Made by a program: the position numbers and the translations under genes. Under the pieces are notes generated by a model. That model did no database searches and was not told where the DNA came from. It saw only the letters and a program-made list of their open reading frames with translations. DNA of 64,000 nucleotides from Chengkuizengella marina (GTDB lineage: Bacteria > Bacillota > Bacilli > Paenibacillales > KCTC-33759), in assembly GCF_009910845.1 (NCBI RefSeq), contig NZ_SIJB01000015.1:35284-99283 (forward strand), written 5' to 3'. Below are positions 35,984 to 45,486 of the stretch, piece by piece. Every line of letters begins with the position of its first letter. Position 1 is the first letter of the stretch.

Positions 35984-36704
35984 TTTGGCTAAGACGATAA
36001 AAAAACAATATTTTTTTAAACTTAAAGCAAATATAACTTCTTTTACTTTACTTATTGGAGTCCAGTTATTAGCCCTCCTTTTTTCACTTGGCGGGGTTGC
36101 CTCATCTTCATTTGGAAGTTCGAGTATAAGACTTAATACCCAATACTATACTGCAGATATAGTTATTATTTTTACACTTATTTGGGCTTTCGTAATGGCG
36201 ATTACAATTACAACAAAACCACATAGAGATCTTGATTTTACATTCGTGACGAATCGACTTAGTAGTAGCTTTGCAAATATTCTCTATTTATTAACAGTAA
36301 GCATCGTTGGGAGTATGATGGCCATTTTGAGCGATAACTTATTAAGAGTCATTATTTACACTTTCCTTGATAAGCAGTTTTACAGTTCGACTATGGGACT
36401 GCAAGAATTTATAATGGGTATTTCTATAACGAGCTTTTATGTATTAATGGTATGTTCTATTGGTTACTTTGTCGGAACACTAGTTCAAATAAGTTCATTA
36501 TTCACCATTCTTTTACCCGCATTGTTTTTTGGATCGTTATTTCTTAGACCTTCTATGGATGAAAAGCCTATAATTACAAATGCTTTTGAATATTATCTAT
36601 TGGAATCTAGTTTAACGTTATTTATTGTCAAGATTGTAATTACGACTGCTTTATTTTTTACAATTTCAACAAGCATCTTGAATCGAATGGAGGTAAGACA
36701 ATGA
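35964..36704 (+). CDS. ABC transporter permease subunit
   Basis: Integral membrane protein of 246 residues with about six hydrophobic segments (near 25-50, 70-90, 110-132, 150-175, 180-200 and 218-240). It overlaps the end of the ATPase gene. ATG 35964 sits behind GGAGG; an earlier in-frame ATG at 35940 has no such site. It likely forms the channel with the upstream ATPase. It has no strong motif beyond its topology and context. Confidence 0.8.
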   Translation: MSLTRTNLAKTIKKQYFFKLKANITSFTLLIGVQLLALLFSLGGVASSSFGSSSIRLNTQYYTADIVIIFTLIWAFVMAITITTKPHRDLDFTFVTNRLSSSFANILYLLTVSIVGSMMAILSDNLLRVIIYTFLDKQFYSSTMGLQEFIMGISITSFYVLMVCSIGYFVGTLVQISSLFTILLPALFFGSLFLRPSMDEKPIITNAFEYYLLESSLTLFIVKIVITTALFFTISTSILNRMEVRQ

Positions 36705-37390
36705 ATACTGTTTTTACAGTTAGTATTTTTATACCTCTTTTAGTAGGAATAACTTTTATTATCTTTATTATAATGGCTAAATTATGGAGACGATTTACTA
36801 ATGTCAAAGTAACATACTGGTTTCTTTTCATATATATTGGCATACTTCTTCTTAGCTCAGCTATTGTGCCTTTCATTAATGATAATTCGCTCATTGAGAA
36901 GGAAAGAGCACAAGAAAATCTAGAAGTAAAAGACTTATTGAAGAAACTTAGTAAGACAGGAATTGCTCAGATTGATCAAATGTATCTACTGAAAGAAAGC
37001 AGCTTTGGCGAATATCAAAACCAAACATTGAATGTTGAAACTAGCGGTGAGGATACGATGATTCGAGTTTTTGTAGAAAGAAAAACAAGTGACGATAACA
37101 AGGTTGAAGCTTTCAGTATTAGCACTGAAGTAATAGATGGTTACGATATTTCTAACGACTTAACTCCTTATAATGTTATGTTAAAGGATAATACGCTTAC
37201 AATTATCTCGCCTAAGAAACAATATATTAATATTAAAATAGCTAAACCTCCCTTTCCAGTTAGACAATTTACAGGTGAATCCATTGTAAACCAATCTTCT
37301 ACCAAATGGAGCCAAGTGGTATATTTACAAATCCCTTATGATCTTGAATTAATGGTTGAAGATGGTATTTTTCTAGAATTTATCAAATAG
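36701..37390 (+). CDS. Membrane-anchored protein of the GntR-ABC operon, unknown function
   Basis: A 229-residue protein with two N-terminal hydrophobic segments (about 6-27 and 40-60) followed by a soluble, probably extracytoplasmic domain rich in beta-strand pattern. Its ATG overlaps the permease stop (ATGA), so it is the last gene of a coupled four-gene operon. I do not recognise a family. Position suggests an accessory sensor or substrate-binding role for the transporter, which is inference. Confidence 0.7.
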   Translation: MNTVFTVSIFIPLLVGITFIIFIIMAKLWRRFTNVKVTYWFLFIYIGILLLSSAIVPFINDNSLIEKERAQENLEVKDLLKKLSKTGIAQIDQMYLLKESSFGEYQNQTLNVETSGEDTMIRVFVERKTSDDNKVEAFSISTEVIDGYDISNDLTPYNVMLKDNTLTIISPKKQYINIKIAKPPFPVRQFTGESIVNQSSTKWSQVVYLQIPYDLELMVEDGIFLEFIK

Positions 37391-37456
37391 AAATTGATTG
37401 CCGAGTTGATTATAATTGGAGAAGGTAATCTCAAAAATGTAATAGTAGGTGATGGG

Positions 37457-37924
37457 ATGATACGCACATTAAGACGAGATGACATAGATTATATTATTAA
37501 TTCACACTATAAGTTATACAAAAAGGAATTCAATTACGATATAACCTTCAGAGATTTTATAGAAGATAGCGTAAATGGTTTTATAAAAAGGGCTAGTCAT
37601 AAAGAAAATATTTGGGTTTTAGAAATCCAAGGAAAGCAACATGGTTCTATAAGTATTAAGAGAATGAATGATGAAACTGCTCAGTTGGGTTTATTTCTTG
37701 TTGAACCCAGTATAAGAGGTGCTGGTTATGGTCAACAGTTGGTGCAAACTGCAATTGAGTTTTGCAAGGAACTAAATTTTAAGAATATCATTCTCTGGAC
37801 AAATAGTGAACTAACATCAGCAAGACGAATCTATATGAGAAATGGATTTGAATTAAAGGAAACTCGTGTTCAAACACTTTCTAATAAAAAACTTACAGAG
37901 GAACTCTGGGAGTTATACATTTAA
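37457..37924 (+). CDS. GNAT N-acetyltransferase
   Basis: Acetyltransferase of 155 residues with the acetyl-CoA loop FLVEPSIRGAGYGQQLVQTAI and the C-terminal ARRIYMRNGFELKETR segment. Preferred start is ATG 37457 (AGGTGATGGG upstream); the frame is open from 37394 without a ribosome-binding site. Distantly resembles the acetyltransferase part of MarR-GNAT proteins. Substrate unknown; the gene sits just after the ABC operon but with its own translation signals. Confidence 0.8.
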   Translation: MIRTLRRDDIDYIINSHYKLYKKEFNYDITFRDFIEDSVNGFIKRASHKENIWVLEIQGKQHGSISIKRMNDETAQLGLFLVEPSIRGAGYGQQLVQTAIEFCKELNFKNIILWTNSELTSARRIYMRNGFELKETRVQTLSNKKLTEELWELYI

Positions 37925-38308
37925 TGATGAATAAATATGTGTTTAATTTAAAGTAACTTTTATCGGAGGTTCCCTTTTTATAATGTATACAAGGTGCTTT
38001 TACCTTGACGATAAGTTAACTTTAACATATACTGACATTATTATCAGGAAAGGAATGGTATTAAGTTAATGGTGTAAATTAATCTTTTTTTTACAGTTCT
38101 AATTAAATCGTTGTTTATTTTTTAAAAGCAATTTAAAGGAACTTAGAGGATTGGATTAATGTGCCCGTTTTTCTTATGCTATTTGGATAGATACAACATT
38201 CTTTTCAGTGTGGACTACTCAACCATTTTGCATATATATGGCATTTTAGCCTCTCTAGGTTTCAGCTTTTAGAGGGCTTTTTTTGTTTTTTAGAAAGGAG
38301 ATTTTAAT
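37925..38308 (+). other. 384-bp intergenic region with terminator
   Basis: No ORF with a ribosome-binding site. The only clear element is a terminator-like hairpin near 38248-38287 (AGCCTCT with AGAGGGCT, then a T-run) just upstream of the DHFR-like gene, so it may be a leader attenuator or the end of an unseen transcript. Confidence 0.6.
38248..38287 (+). terminator. Terminator-like hairpin 22 nt before DHFR-like gene
   Basis: AGCCTCT and AGAGGGCT arms (slightly bulged) with a T7 tract. It directly precedes the ribosome-binding site of the next gene. Confidence 0.7.
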
Positions 38309-38845
38309 ATGAGAAAAATTGTATACGATATTGCAACAACATTGGATAATTTCGTTGCTAGGGAGGATCGAACAGTCAATGGATTCATTATGGAAGGCAA
38401 ACACGCAGATGAATATTTAGAACGAATAAAAGAATATGATACTGTGTTAATGGGAAAGTACACTTATGAATTTGGTTTTTCATATGGAATCGAACCTGGA
38501 AAACCTGCATATCCAAATATGATGAATTATGTGTTTTCTAGATCAACCCAATATCCGACTGAAAAAGGGATTAGAGTAATTAATGAAGAACAGATTACTT
38601 TTATAGAAGAACTGAAACAGTCAGTAGGAAGTGATATATGGTTATGTGGTGCAGGAACATTTGCAGGTTTTTTACTAGATCATCGATTGATTGATCGACT
38701 AATTTTAAAAGTGAATCCGATTATGTTTGGAAAAGGAATTTCATTGTTCGGGGATATCAGTAGAGAATTAGAATTAATTTTGGTAAATTCCAAAACTTAT
38801 GATAATGGTGTCATTCTTCAAAGTTATGATATCAATTATTTATAA
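38309..38845 (+). CDS. Dihydrofolate reductase family protein (RibD C-terminal-like)
   Basis: A 178-residue protein of the RibD-C/DHFR-like superfamily (YwjB/YyaP type). Typical pieces are the N-terminal IVYDIATTLDNFVA strand, YDTVLMGKYTYEFG, VFSRS, and DIWLCGAGTFAGFLLDHRLIDRLILKVNP. Such proteins bind NADPH, but their substrates are mostly undefined; it is not a canonical folate reductase. AAAGGAGA precedes the ATG. It stands alone. Confidence 0.85.
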   Translation: MRKIVYDIATTLDNFVAREDRTVNGFIMEGKHADEYLERIKEYDTVLMGKYTYEFGFSYGIEPGKPAYPNMMNYVFSRSTQYPTEKGIRVINEEQITFIEELKQSVGSDIWLCGAGTFAGFLLDHRLIDRLILKVNPIMFGKGISLFGDISRELELILVNSKTYDNGVILQSYDINYL

Positions 38846-38893
38846 AATATTTATCCTTACAGAAGCTATTTAATATAATAAGGAATTTTAAAG

Positions 38894-38920
38894 CTGGTTA
38901 TCTTATGATAAGATAACCAG
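38894..38920. repeat. 27-bp near-perfect palindrome
   Basis: CTGGTTATCTTAT, one central G, then the exact complement. It lies 48 nt after the DHFR-like gene; no T-run follows. Possible terminator or protein-binding site. The surrounding 38846-39205 region shows no other gene. Confidence 0.7.
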
Positions 38921-39205
38921 TAATTTAATGATTAACTACTTCTTACGATTGTATAATATGGCACTAGCGTTAGGGTGACTTGAAAATTTTAAGGTGAATT
39001 CATAGTAGCATTTAGAATGTAAGTTCTGTATTATGATAGATAAAAAACATACTAGATGATTCTAAGAGTTATTTTAAAGGATTTTTCTAATATTTTATGG
39101 CCTTACCAATATATAAATGATAGCAAAAGGATATAGTAAAAATGAGATGTAGGTAACTCAGCATACATCAACTTACATATGAGTAGTAGATTGAGAGGTG
39201 GTAGG

Positions 39206-39886
39206 GTGTTTGATGAAATTATTAGTCATGTTGAAGATAGTATGGTAAAAATTCCAGGTGGAGAAATAGAATTAAGAGACGATAGAACAAATAATAAATG
39301 GAAGGTCCAATTAAAACCTTTCCTTCTTGCTCAATATCCTGTAACTAAGGATTTGTATTATGCTTTTACTAAAAATTCACCTCTTTCTCTTAAAGGAGAT
39401 CAAAAACCGGTTGAAAATGTTTCGTGGAATAATGCAATTTCTTTTTGTAATCTACTTTCTCAGAAAGCTGGATTGAGAGAGTGTTATTCTACAAGTAATG
39501 AGGGTGAAAATATCATTTGTGATTGGGAATCAGAAGGTTACCGTCTCCCTACAGAAGCAGAGTGGGAGTATGCATGTAGAGCAGGGTCTACTCAATATAG
39601 ATACGGAGAGATTGATAATATAGCTTGGTATTATGAAAATTCAGGAGGCAAAACCCATGAAGTAGGGAAAAAGGAAGCGAATGCATGGGGTCTGTATGAT
39701 ATGTTAGGGAATGTTTGGGAGTGGTGTTGGGATTTATATGATGAGAAAGTATATGGTTCTTACCGAGTTTTTCGGGGTGGAGGTTGGTATGATCCGGCTA
39801 GGGGTTGTGGAGCTTCGTGTCGTCGACGCAGCCATCCGTCTTTTTGCATAGACGACCTTGGGTTTCGACTTGCGAAGTCTTATTAA
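39206..39886 (+). CDS. Formylglycine-generating enzyme/sulfatase-modifying domain protein
   Basis: Single-domain SUMF1/FGE-sulfatase-type protein of about 226 residues. Motifs in order: MVKIPGGE, FLLAQYPVTKDLYYAF, PVENVSWNNAISFCN, GYRLPTEAEWEYACRAG, AWGLYDMLGNVWEWCWD, and RVFRGGGWYD...GFRLAK. True formylglycine-generating enzymes carry two catalytic cysteines in the RGGS...RxRC region; here cysteines lie in RGCGASCRRR with different spacing, and no sulfatase is nearby, so formylglycine activity is doubtful. Start is uncertain: GTG 39206 has AGAGGTGG upstream; ATG 39179 is the alternative. Confidence 0.8.
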   Translation: MFDEIISHVEDSMVKIPGGEIELRDDRTNNKWKVQLKPFLLAQYPVTKDLYYAFTKNSPLSLKGDQKPVENVSWNNAISFCNLLSQKAGLRECYSTSNEGENIICDWESEGYRLPTEAEWEYACRAGSTQYRYGEIDNIAWYYENSGGKTHEVGKKEANAWGLYDMLGNVWEWCWDLYDEKVYGSYRVFRGGGWYDPARGCGASCRRRSHPSFCIDDLGFRLAKSY

Positions 39887-39932
39887 ATTATGATTTCAAT
39901 AGAACATTATAACAGACTAAGGAGTGATTTTT

Positions 39933-40388
39933 TTGGATATTAAATTAGATGATTTAACTAGATCTGAAGTGATTGAATTAGTAGGGGAGCACCTTTATAG
40001 TATGGCACTAAGTTCCCCACCAGAAAGTAATCATGCTCTAAATCTTGAGGAATTAAAACAACCAGAAATTACATTCTGGAGTGTATGGGAACAAGATGAA
40101 TTAGTTGGCTGCGGGGCACTTAAAGAACTTGATGGACGACATGGAGAGATAAAATCAATGAGAACCTCATCCTTACATTTAAGAAAAGGTGTTGCAAAAC
40201 GACTTCTTGAATACTTAATTGAGGAAGCCAAGCGACGCGGTTATTCACGAATAAGTTTAGAAACGGGTCCAATGGATACTTTTGGAGCGGCTCTGAAGTT
40301 ATATGAAAAATTTGGGTTTAAACGTTGTAAGCCGTTTGCAGATTACATTGAGGATCCAAACAGTGTATATATGACAAAGGAATTATGA
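39933..40388 (+). CDS. GNAT N-acetyltransferase (YitI-like)
   Basis: Acetyltransferase of 151 residues. The sequence KSMRTSSLHLRKGVAKRLLEYLIEEAKRRGY forms the acetyl-CoA site, and LETGPMDTFGAALKLYEKFGFKRCKPFADY is typical of the PhnO/YitI-like group. I use TTG 39933, 8 nt after AAGGAG; the GTG at 39924 lies within the ribosome-binding site. Substrate unknown. Confidence 0.85.
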   Translation: MDIKLDDLTRSEVIELVGEHLYSMALSSPPESNHALNLEELKQPEITFWSVWEQDELVGCGALKELDGRHGEIKSMRTSSLHLRKGVAKRLLEYLIEEAKRRGYSRISLETGPMDTFGAALKLYEKFGFKRCKPFADYIEDPNSVYMTKEL

Positions 40389-40439
40389 GCTAATTCTTTT
40401 ATAATCAAAGAGAGATTATTATTTTGTCGGAGGTAAACT

Positions 40440-40805
40440 ATGAACATAACTACAATAAAAGAGAATGATGTAGACATTGCCATTATAAGTAGCAATGAAA
40501 TACTGATAACGGATGTTCAGTCGGCATTGGATTTTATGGCAACTATAAACTATGAAACGGGCTGTAATCGTGTAATTTTGAGTAAATCAGCATTATGTGA
40601 GGATTTTTTTAATTTAAGAACACAACTTGCAGGGGAAATATTTCAAAAGTTTATTAATTATCGAATGAAAATGGCAATTGTGGGTGACTTTTCAGTATAT
40701 ACAAGTCATAGTTTGAAAGATTTTATAAATGAGAGTAACAATGGGAAAGATTTATTTTTCTTGTCTAATGAGAAACAAGCGATTGAAAAACTAAGTACTG
40801 TTTAA
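40440..40805 (+). CDS. DUF4180 domain protein
   Basis: A 121-residue soluble protein matching the DUF4180 pattern as I recall it: ISSNEILITDVQSALDFMATI, SKSALCEDFFNLRTQLAGEIFQKFINYRMKMAIVGDF and FFLSNEKQAIEKL. No biochemical role is established. TCGGAGG lies 7-8 nt before the ATG. It converges on gltB, with a shared terminator. Confidence 0.75.
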   Translation: MNITTIKENDVDIAIISSNEILITDVQSALDFMATINYETGCNRVILSKSALCEDFFNLRTQLAGEIFQKFINYRMKMAIVGDFSVYTSHSLKDFINESNNGKDLFFLSNEKQAIEKLSTV

Positions 40806-40858
40806 CTATGGTATTAGTCATCTTGGTGTTTTTATATTTTAACTTTATATATAGTATG

Positions 40859-40892
40859 AAAAGAGACGATCAAATAATGGATCGTCTCTTTT
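40859..40892. terminator. Bidirectional terminator between DUF4180 gene and gltB
   Basis: AAAAGAGACGATC pairs perfectly with GATCGTCTCTTTT across an 8-nt loop, between convergent genes. Confidence 0.92.
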
Positions 40893-40905
40893 CAGTAACT
40901 CAAAC

Positions 40906-43900
40906 TTATTCCGTTACAATGCCCTGTATTTCTTGCAAGTTTTCTGATGAGATCATAACAAAGTTGTCATCAAGGTTTTCTAATATATTACTAATTTTTT
41001 CAGCAGCTTCTAATTGTCCTGAGTTATTTAATTCTTCACGATATATGTTTAATAGTTCATTTAGATCATTGTGGCTTTTATCTGTAAGAGGATTAATAAA
41101 TACTTTTGCACCCATTGCGATGCGTCTTTGGATAGCCTCTTTATCTAAGCCCATTTCTGGATTTAAACGCTGGTAAATTACACCGCCAGTCATGCCTGCA
41201 CAAATCCAAGCTCCTGGATCACCTAATACAACTGCACGACCGTTTGTCATATATTCAAAAGCAAAACCTTTTAAATTAGCTCTTGTAGATATTGCACCTA
41301 AATGATCTTGAAGAGGTTGTTTAATTTCTCCTCCAAATATAACATCTGCACCAGATAATCGAATGCATGCACGAGAGTCAGCGTCTCCTTGAACAATGAA
41401 CAATCCACCTTGTGCACCGTAACAGAATGATTTACCCACAGAACCGTTGATGAATTCTCCATGTTTACCTGTGGATTTTAATATCGCTACTTTTCCACCG
41501 TAAGCCATTTTTCCTACACCATCTTCTGATCCACCATGGACTGTAATATCCACACCCTTAGCATTAAAGGCTCCTAATCCAATACCTGGTACAGAACCAT
41601 CAGTTATATTCAAGTTTACTTTTGGCAAGTCATTGTAACTTCCGTTATATCGATCTCTTACACGATGACTAGAATAACGAGTTCCCAAAATTCTTGCATC
41701 TGCTACTAATCCAGACCACGTTTTTTCAACTGTGTTATCAAAGGATACAACATCTGGGAAGTATTCCTGACCCTCAGCCCCAGCAGCAACACCTATGATA
41801 TCAGAAGTAGAAATATTTGCTTCCATTGAAGGCACTACAAATTGGATTGGTGCAGGTCGTAATAAATCAGTTAAATCCATTTTATCTTCATAATTGATTT
41901 GTTTTAATAAATCAGAGCGTCCAACTAAATCTTGCGCATTTTTAAATCCAAGCTTAGCCACAATGTCACGTATTTCTTCACCTATACCACCAAATAATCT
42001 AACAAGTGAATCAACCGCTGTATCATACACACGAGGTACGAACCTACGCAATCCTCTTTCCTCAGCTTCTTCGATTGAATCGATTTGTGTTGAGATTCCG
42101 ACATGACAAGTATCTAAATGACAGCCTCGACATGTTGTACATCCGATAGATTGCATTGCAATACTACCAAAACCACAGCGATTTGCACCAAGCATGATCA
42201 TTTTTACAACATCAGCACCTGATTTCATCCCACCGTCAGACCATATTTCTACTTTATCTCTTAGCCCTGCTTCAATCAAAGCATTATGAGCTAATTTTGT
42301 ACCGATTTCCGTAGGTAAACCAACGTTTTGTAAGGAGTGTACACGTGCAGCTCCAGTACCACCGTCAAAACCAGATAAAGTAATAATATTAGCGCCTGCT
42401 TTAGCAATCCCAACTGCAATTGTACCAATGTTAGGAACAACAGGTACTTTAACACTAACTTTACATTTACGCCCACTAGCTTCTTTTAACTCAGATATAA
42501 TTTGTGCTAAATCCTCAATTGAATAAATATCGTGATTGTTAGATGGTGAAATTAAATCTGAACCAAATGTAGCATTACGTGCTTCTGCTATTTTGTCGTT
42601 AACCTTTTGTCCTGGTAAATGTCCACCTTCTCCAGGTTTTGCACCTTGACCAATTTTGATTTCTAAAACAGCAACGCCATTCACAAGTTCAACATTGACA
42701 CCAAAGCGGCCAGATGCGATTTGCGCACCACGCGTTTTTTTGTATTTACCTAACATATCTTTAATTTCTCCGCCTTCTCCGTTCATTGTAATCATGTTTA
42801 GGAGGTTACCAGCTTCAGCATAAGCACGAAATGCTGTTTCATTTTGTGATCCAAAAGACATCGAGGAGATTAACATTGGGTAATCATGGTCTCCGATTCC
42901 GATATTCACTTCAGATAGATCTAATGGTTGATGTGTCTCATTTGCTTTTTCATAATCAAAATCAGCTAAATGTCGAATGGATATAGGGTTTTTCTTTTCT
43001 TGTTCACGAAGTTTTTCTACATAATCTTCATATGGAGCAGAACCATCAGCAGCTTCGTTTAAAGATTTCCACATACGTTGGAAGAAGTGGAAGTTACGTG
43101 CTGGTTTTGCTTTTTCCTGATGATAAGATTCATAACGTTCCTCAGCTTCTTTTTCAAGGTCAGCAAAACTTTTACCAGCATTTTCTCCACCTAAGTAATT
43201 GACAATATCTAAAACTTCTGCAACTTCTGGATGTAATCCAATGGATGAGAAGAAACGGGTATATCCACGTAATTCATGTGTACCAATGGTAGAAATAACC
43301 TTTTCTAGTCCTTTTTTAAGTGCAAGATATACTTTTTGAGCAGCAGGAGCATCTTCTTTATCAGCAGCAGTAGCGAAAATCATATAAGGTGAAATAAGGT
43401 CAGCACCGAGTCCAACAGCAACCACGATGTCATGTAAACTTCTTACTGCTCCTGAGCGTAATATGATGCTAGTTTGACGACGAAGATTTTCTCCAGTATC
43501 TAATATATTTGATTTTAGAGCTAGATCAATTTTGGATACAGATAAATGAGGATCTAACCATAGTTGATCATTTTGATGTGCTTTAGCATCATCCAATAAT
43601 AAAATAGTAGCTCCGTTTCGAACCGCATTTTTTGCATCCTCAGCTAACTTTTCTAAAGCATCCTTTAATTTAGTACCACGATTATAAGTAAGAGAAATAA
43701 CTGCTACATTATTTTCTCCTTGTTGTTGGAATTTCGCAAGGATTTGTTCTAATGATAACTGATTTAATTCTTTTATGCTGTCTGAACCAAGAGATCCTTC
43801 CAATACCATGGGTGAAGGTAGTTCAATACGTAAACGTGCATCGATTTCATCGTATATTGAAGGGCGAGGTCCTATGACAACACGTGTGGAAAAGTGCTCG

Positions 43901-45444
43901 GTTTCACGATCACGATCAATCGCCGGATTTGTTACAACTGCAACACTTTCTTTAATAAAGTCAGGGATATTTTGTCTTTCCCAGTGTATTGCAGCTAAAG
44001 GACCATCATGACCTAATGAACGAATTGGCTCTGCACCTGTTTTAGACATGGATTCAATCATCTGAATACCTTCACGGTCCCAACCAAATGCACTATATAA
44101 GTTTCCTGTAGCTTCTACATCTTCATTTAATGTCATATCTAGATCACTTGAAGCAAATGCAAGATGTTTATTCAATCCGGAAAAATCAACGCGTGATTTT
44201 GCACGCTCTAATACAATGTTTTGAATTTCACTATAAGGAACGACTTCTACAGGCGCATTTTCTGTTAGTTTGACACCTATTTTTTCACCTGGAGAAATTG
44301 GTTTTGGTTCATTCACCATTTCACCAACAGTAATGATTCCTTGCTCTGAAGAGAAGTATAAAGAAGTTTCACTTTCTACCATCCATAATGGACGAAGCCC
44401 TAAAGCATCAACGCTGAATACACATTCGTTTTCATAACGGGATACAATACCAGCTGGACCTTGCGCAAAGTGCCCCCAAATTTGTCGATAGTATACATAT
44501 AAATCTTGCAGCTCTGTTCTGAACTGTTTCATTTCATTAATAATCGGAGGGAAAACAAGCTCCATCGCTTCAAATAAGCTTAATCCAAAACGATGAATGA
44601 AAGTTTCAATTGTACGATTCATATCTTGTGAATCACTACCACCATCAAGTAAAGGGACATTGACCATTTCTGCTTCATGTCTCATCTTTTTTACTGTATT
44701 GATTTCACCGTTATGCCCTAAAATGCTTGAAGGTTGAACACGGAAAAAGTTAGGCAATGTATTTGTAGAGTAACGATTATGTCCAATAGTTACCTGGGCA
44801 GCAAATAATTCATCTTCAGTATCGTTGAAATATTTTGGTAAAATGCTCGCAGCTCCCATCACTTTATAAGCAGCTGTAGTTGAGCTTAGTGAAGCAACAT
44901 GAACGTTAAACTTATGTTCAATATCAATATGAAGCTCAAATAAATGATCATTGATATTCACTTCTTGTTTTTCACAAATACCGGCTACTTGCCAGAAAGT
45001 TGGCTCATCATTAAGAGCATATTTACCTAATACATGATTGTTTACTTCGTTTTCTTGCTCTAAAACTATTTTTACTTCTGAATCTTTGAACATTTCACGG
45101 ATTTGTGCTTGCATTTCTACAACAGTAATATCTAACTTTCTAGGAAGGAAAATATGAGCGATCATAAAACGATGATCATAAGCTAGTTTTCCATCTAAAT
45201 TATTTTCTGTTAATCGTTTCTCCCATAGTGCTCTCGGAATATCTGTGAGAATACCACATCCATCCCCTTCACCTTCTATAAAGCCAGAACGATGTTCCAT
45301 CATGACCAAGGCATCAATTGTTTTCTTTATATTATCACGAGAAGGTTTCCCATCCTTTTCAATAATACAGATGATTCCACAGCTATCATGTTCTGATTGT
45401 AATAGGTTTTGAAACTTTCCCTCATTCATCATGAGTTCTTTCAT
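40906..45444 (-). CDS. gltB: Glutamate synthase large subunit
   Basis: Transfers the glutamine amide to 2-oxoglutarate, giving two glutamates. The 1512-aa protein has an N-terminal class II amidotransferase domain with catalytic C22 (SEHDSCGIICIIEKDG, after a 21-residue propeptide), a central domain, the FMN-binding synthase domain (MTMNGEGGE, GAKPGEGGHLPG, SGFDGGTGAA), the 3Fe-4S cysteines in GCTTCRGCHLDTCHVGI, and the C-terminal beta-helix. No gltD small subunit is adjacent; it must be elsewhere or absent. Its ribosome-binding site is unusually far upstream and separated by a hairpin (separate entry). Confidence 0.96.
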   Translation of the reverse strand: MKELMMNEGKFQNLLQSEHDSCGIICIIEKDGKPSRDNIKKTIDALVMMEHRSGFIEGEGDGCGILTDIPRALWEKRLTENNLDGKLAYDHRFMIAHIFLPRKLDITVVEMQAQIREMFKDSEVKIVLEQENEVNNHVLGKYALNDEPTFWQVAGICEKQEVNINDHLFELHIDIEHKFNVHVASLSSTTAAYKVMGAASILPKYFNDTEDELFAAQVTIGHNRYSTNTLPNFFRVQPSSILGHNGEINTVKKMRHEAEMVNVPLLDGGSDSQDMNRTIETFIHRFGLSLFEAMELVFPPIINEMKQFRTELQDLYVYYRQIWGHFAQGPAGIVSRYENECVFSVDALGLRPLWMVESETSLYFSSEQGIITVGEMVNEPKPISPGEKIGVKLTENAPVEVVPYSEIQNIVLERAKSRVDFSGLNKHLAFASSDLDMTLNEDVEATGNLYSAFGWDREGIQMIESMSKTGAEPIRSLGHDGPLAAIHWERQNIPDFIKESVAVVTNPAIDRDRETEHFSTRVVIGPRPSIYDEIDARLRIELPSPMVLEGSLGSDSIKELNQLSLEQILAKFQQQGENNVAVISLTYNRGTKLKDALEKLAEDAKNAVRNGATILLLDDAKAHQNDQLWLDPHLSVSKIDLALKSNILDTGENLRRQTSIILRSGAVRSLHDIVVAVGLGADLISPYMIFATAADKEDAPAAQKVYLALKKGLEKVISTIGTHELRGYTRFFSSIGLHPEVAEVLDIVNYLGGENAGKSFADLEKEAEERYESYHQEKAKPARNFHFFQRMWKSLNEAADGSAPYEDYVEKLREQEKKNPISIRHLADFDYEKANETHQPLDLSEVNIGIGDHDYPMLISSMSFGSQNETAFRAYAEAGNLLNMITMNGEGGEIKDMLGKYKKTRGAQIASGRFGVNVELVNGVAVLEIKIGQGAKPGEGGHLPGQKVNDKIAEARNATFGSDLISPSNNHDIYSIEDLAQIISELKEASGRKCKVSVKVPVVPNIGTIAVGIAKAGANIITLSGFDGGTGAARVHSLQNVGLPTEIGTKLAHNALIEAGLRDKVEIWSDGGMKSGADVVKMIMLGANRCGFGSIAMQSIGCTTCRGCHLDTCHVGISTQIDSIEEAEERGLRRFVPRVYDTAVDSLVRLFGGIGEEIRDIVAKLGFKNAQDLVGRSDLLKQINYEDKMDLTDLLRPAPIQFVVPSMEANISTSDIIGVAAGAEGQEYFPDVVSFDNTVEKTWSGLVADARILGTRYSSHRVRDRYNGSYNDLPKVNLNITDGSVPGIGLGAFNAKGVDITVHGGSEDGVGKMAYGGKVAILKSTGKHGEFINGSVGKSFCYGAQGGLFIVQGDADSRACIRLSGADVIFGGEIKQPLQDHLGAISTRANLKGFAFEYMTNGRAVVLGDPGAWICAGMTGGVIYQRLNPEMGLDKEAIQRRIAMGAKVFINPLTDKSHNDLNELLNIYREELNNSGQLEAAEKISNILENLDDNFVMISSENLQEIQGIVTE

Positions 45445-45486
45445 ATAGATTGGTCAGTGATTCGATAAACTGACCTTCACCTCCTT
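45445..45486 (-). promoter_or_regulatory. Hairpin-bridged ribosome-binding site of gltB
   Basis: On the minus strand a strong AAGGAGGTGA (45486-45477) lies 32 nt before the ATG. Between them GGTCAGT and ACTGACC form a 7-bp stem with a 10-nt loop (45475-45452). Removing the hairpin leaves 8 nt between Shine-Dalgarno and ATG, an ideal spacing. An in-frame TGA 12 nt upstream excludes an earlier start. Confidence 0.7.
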
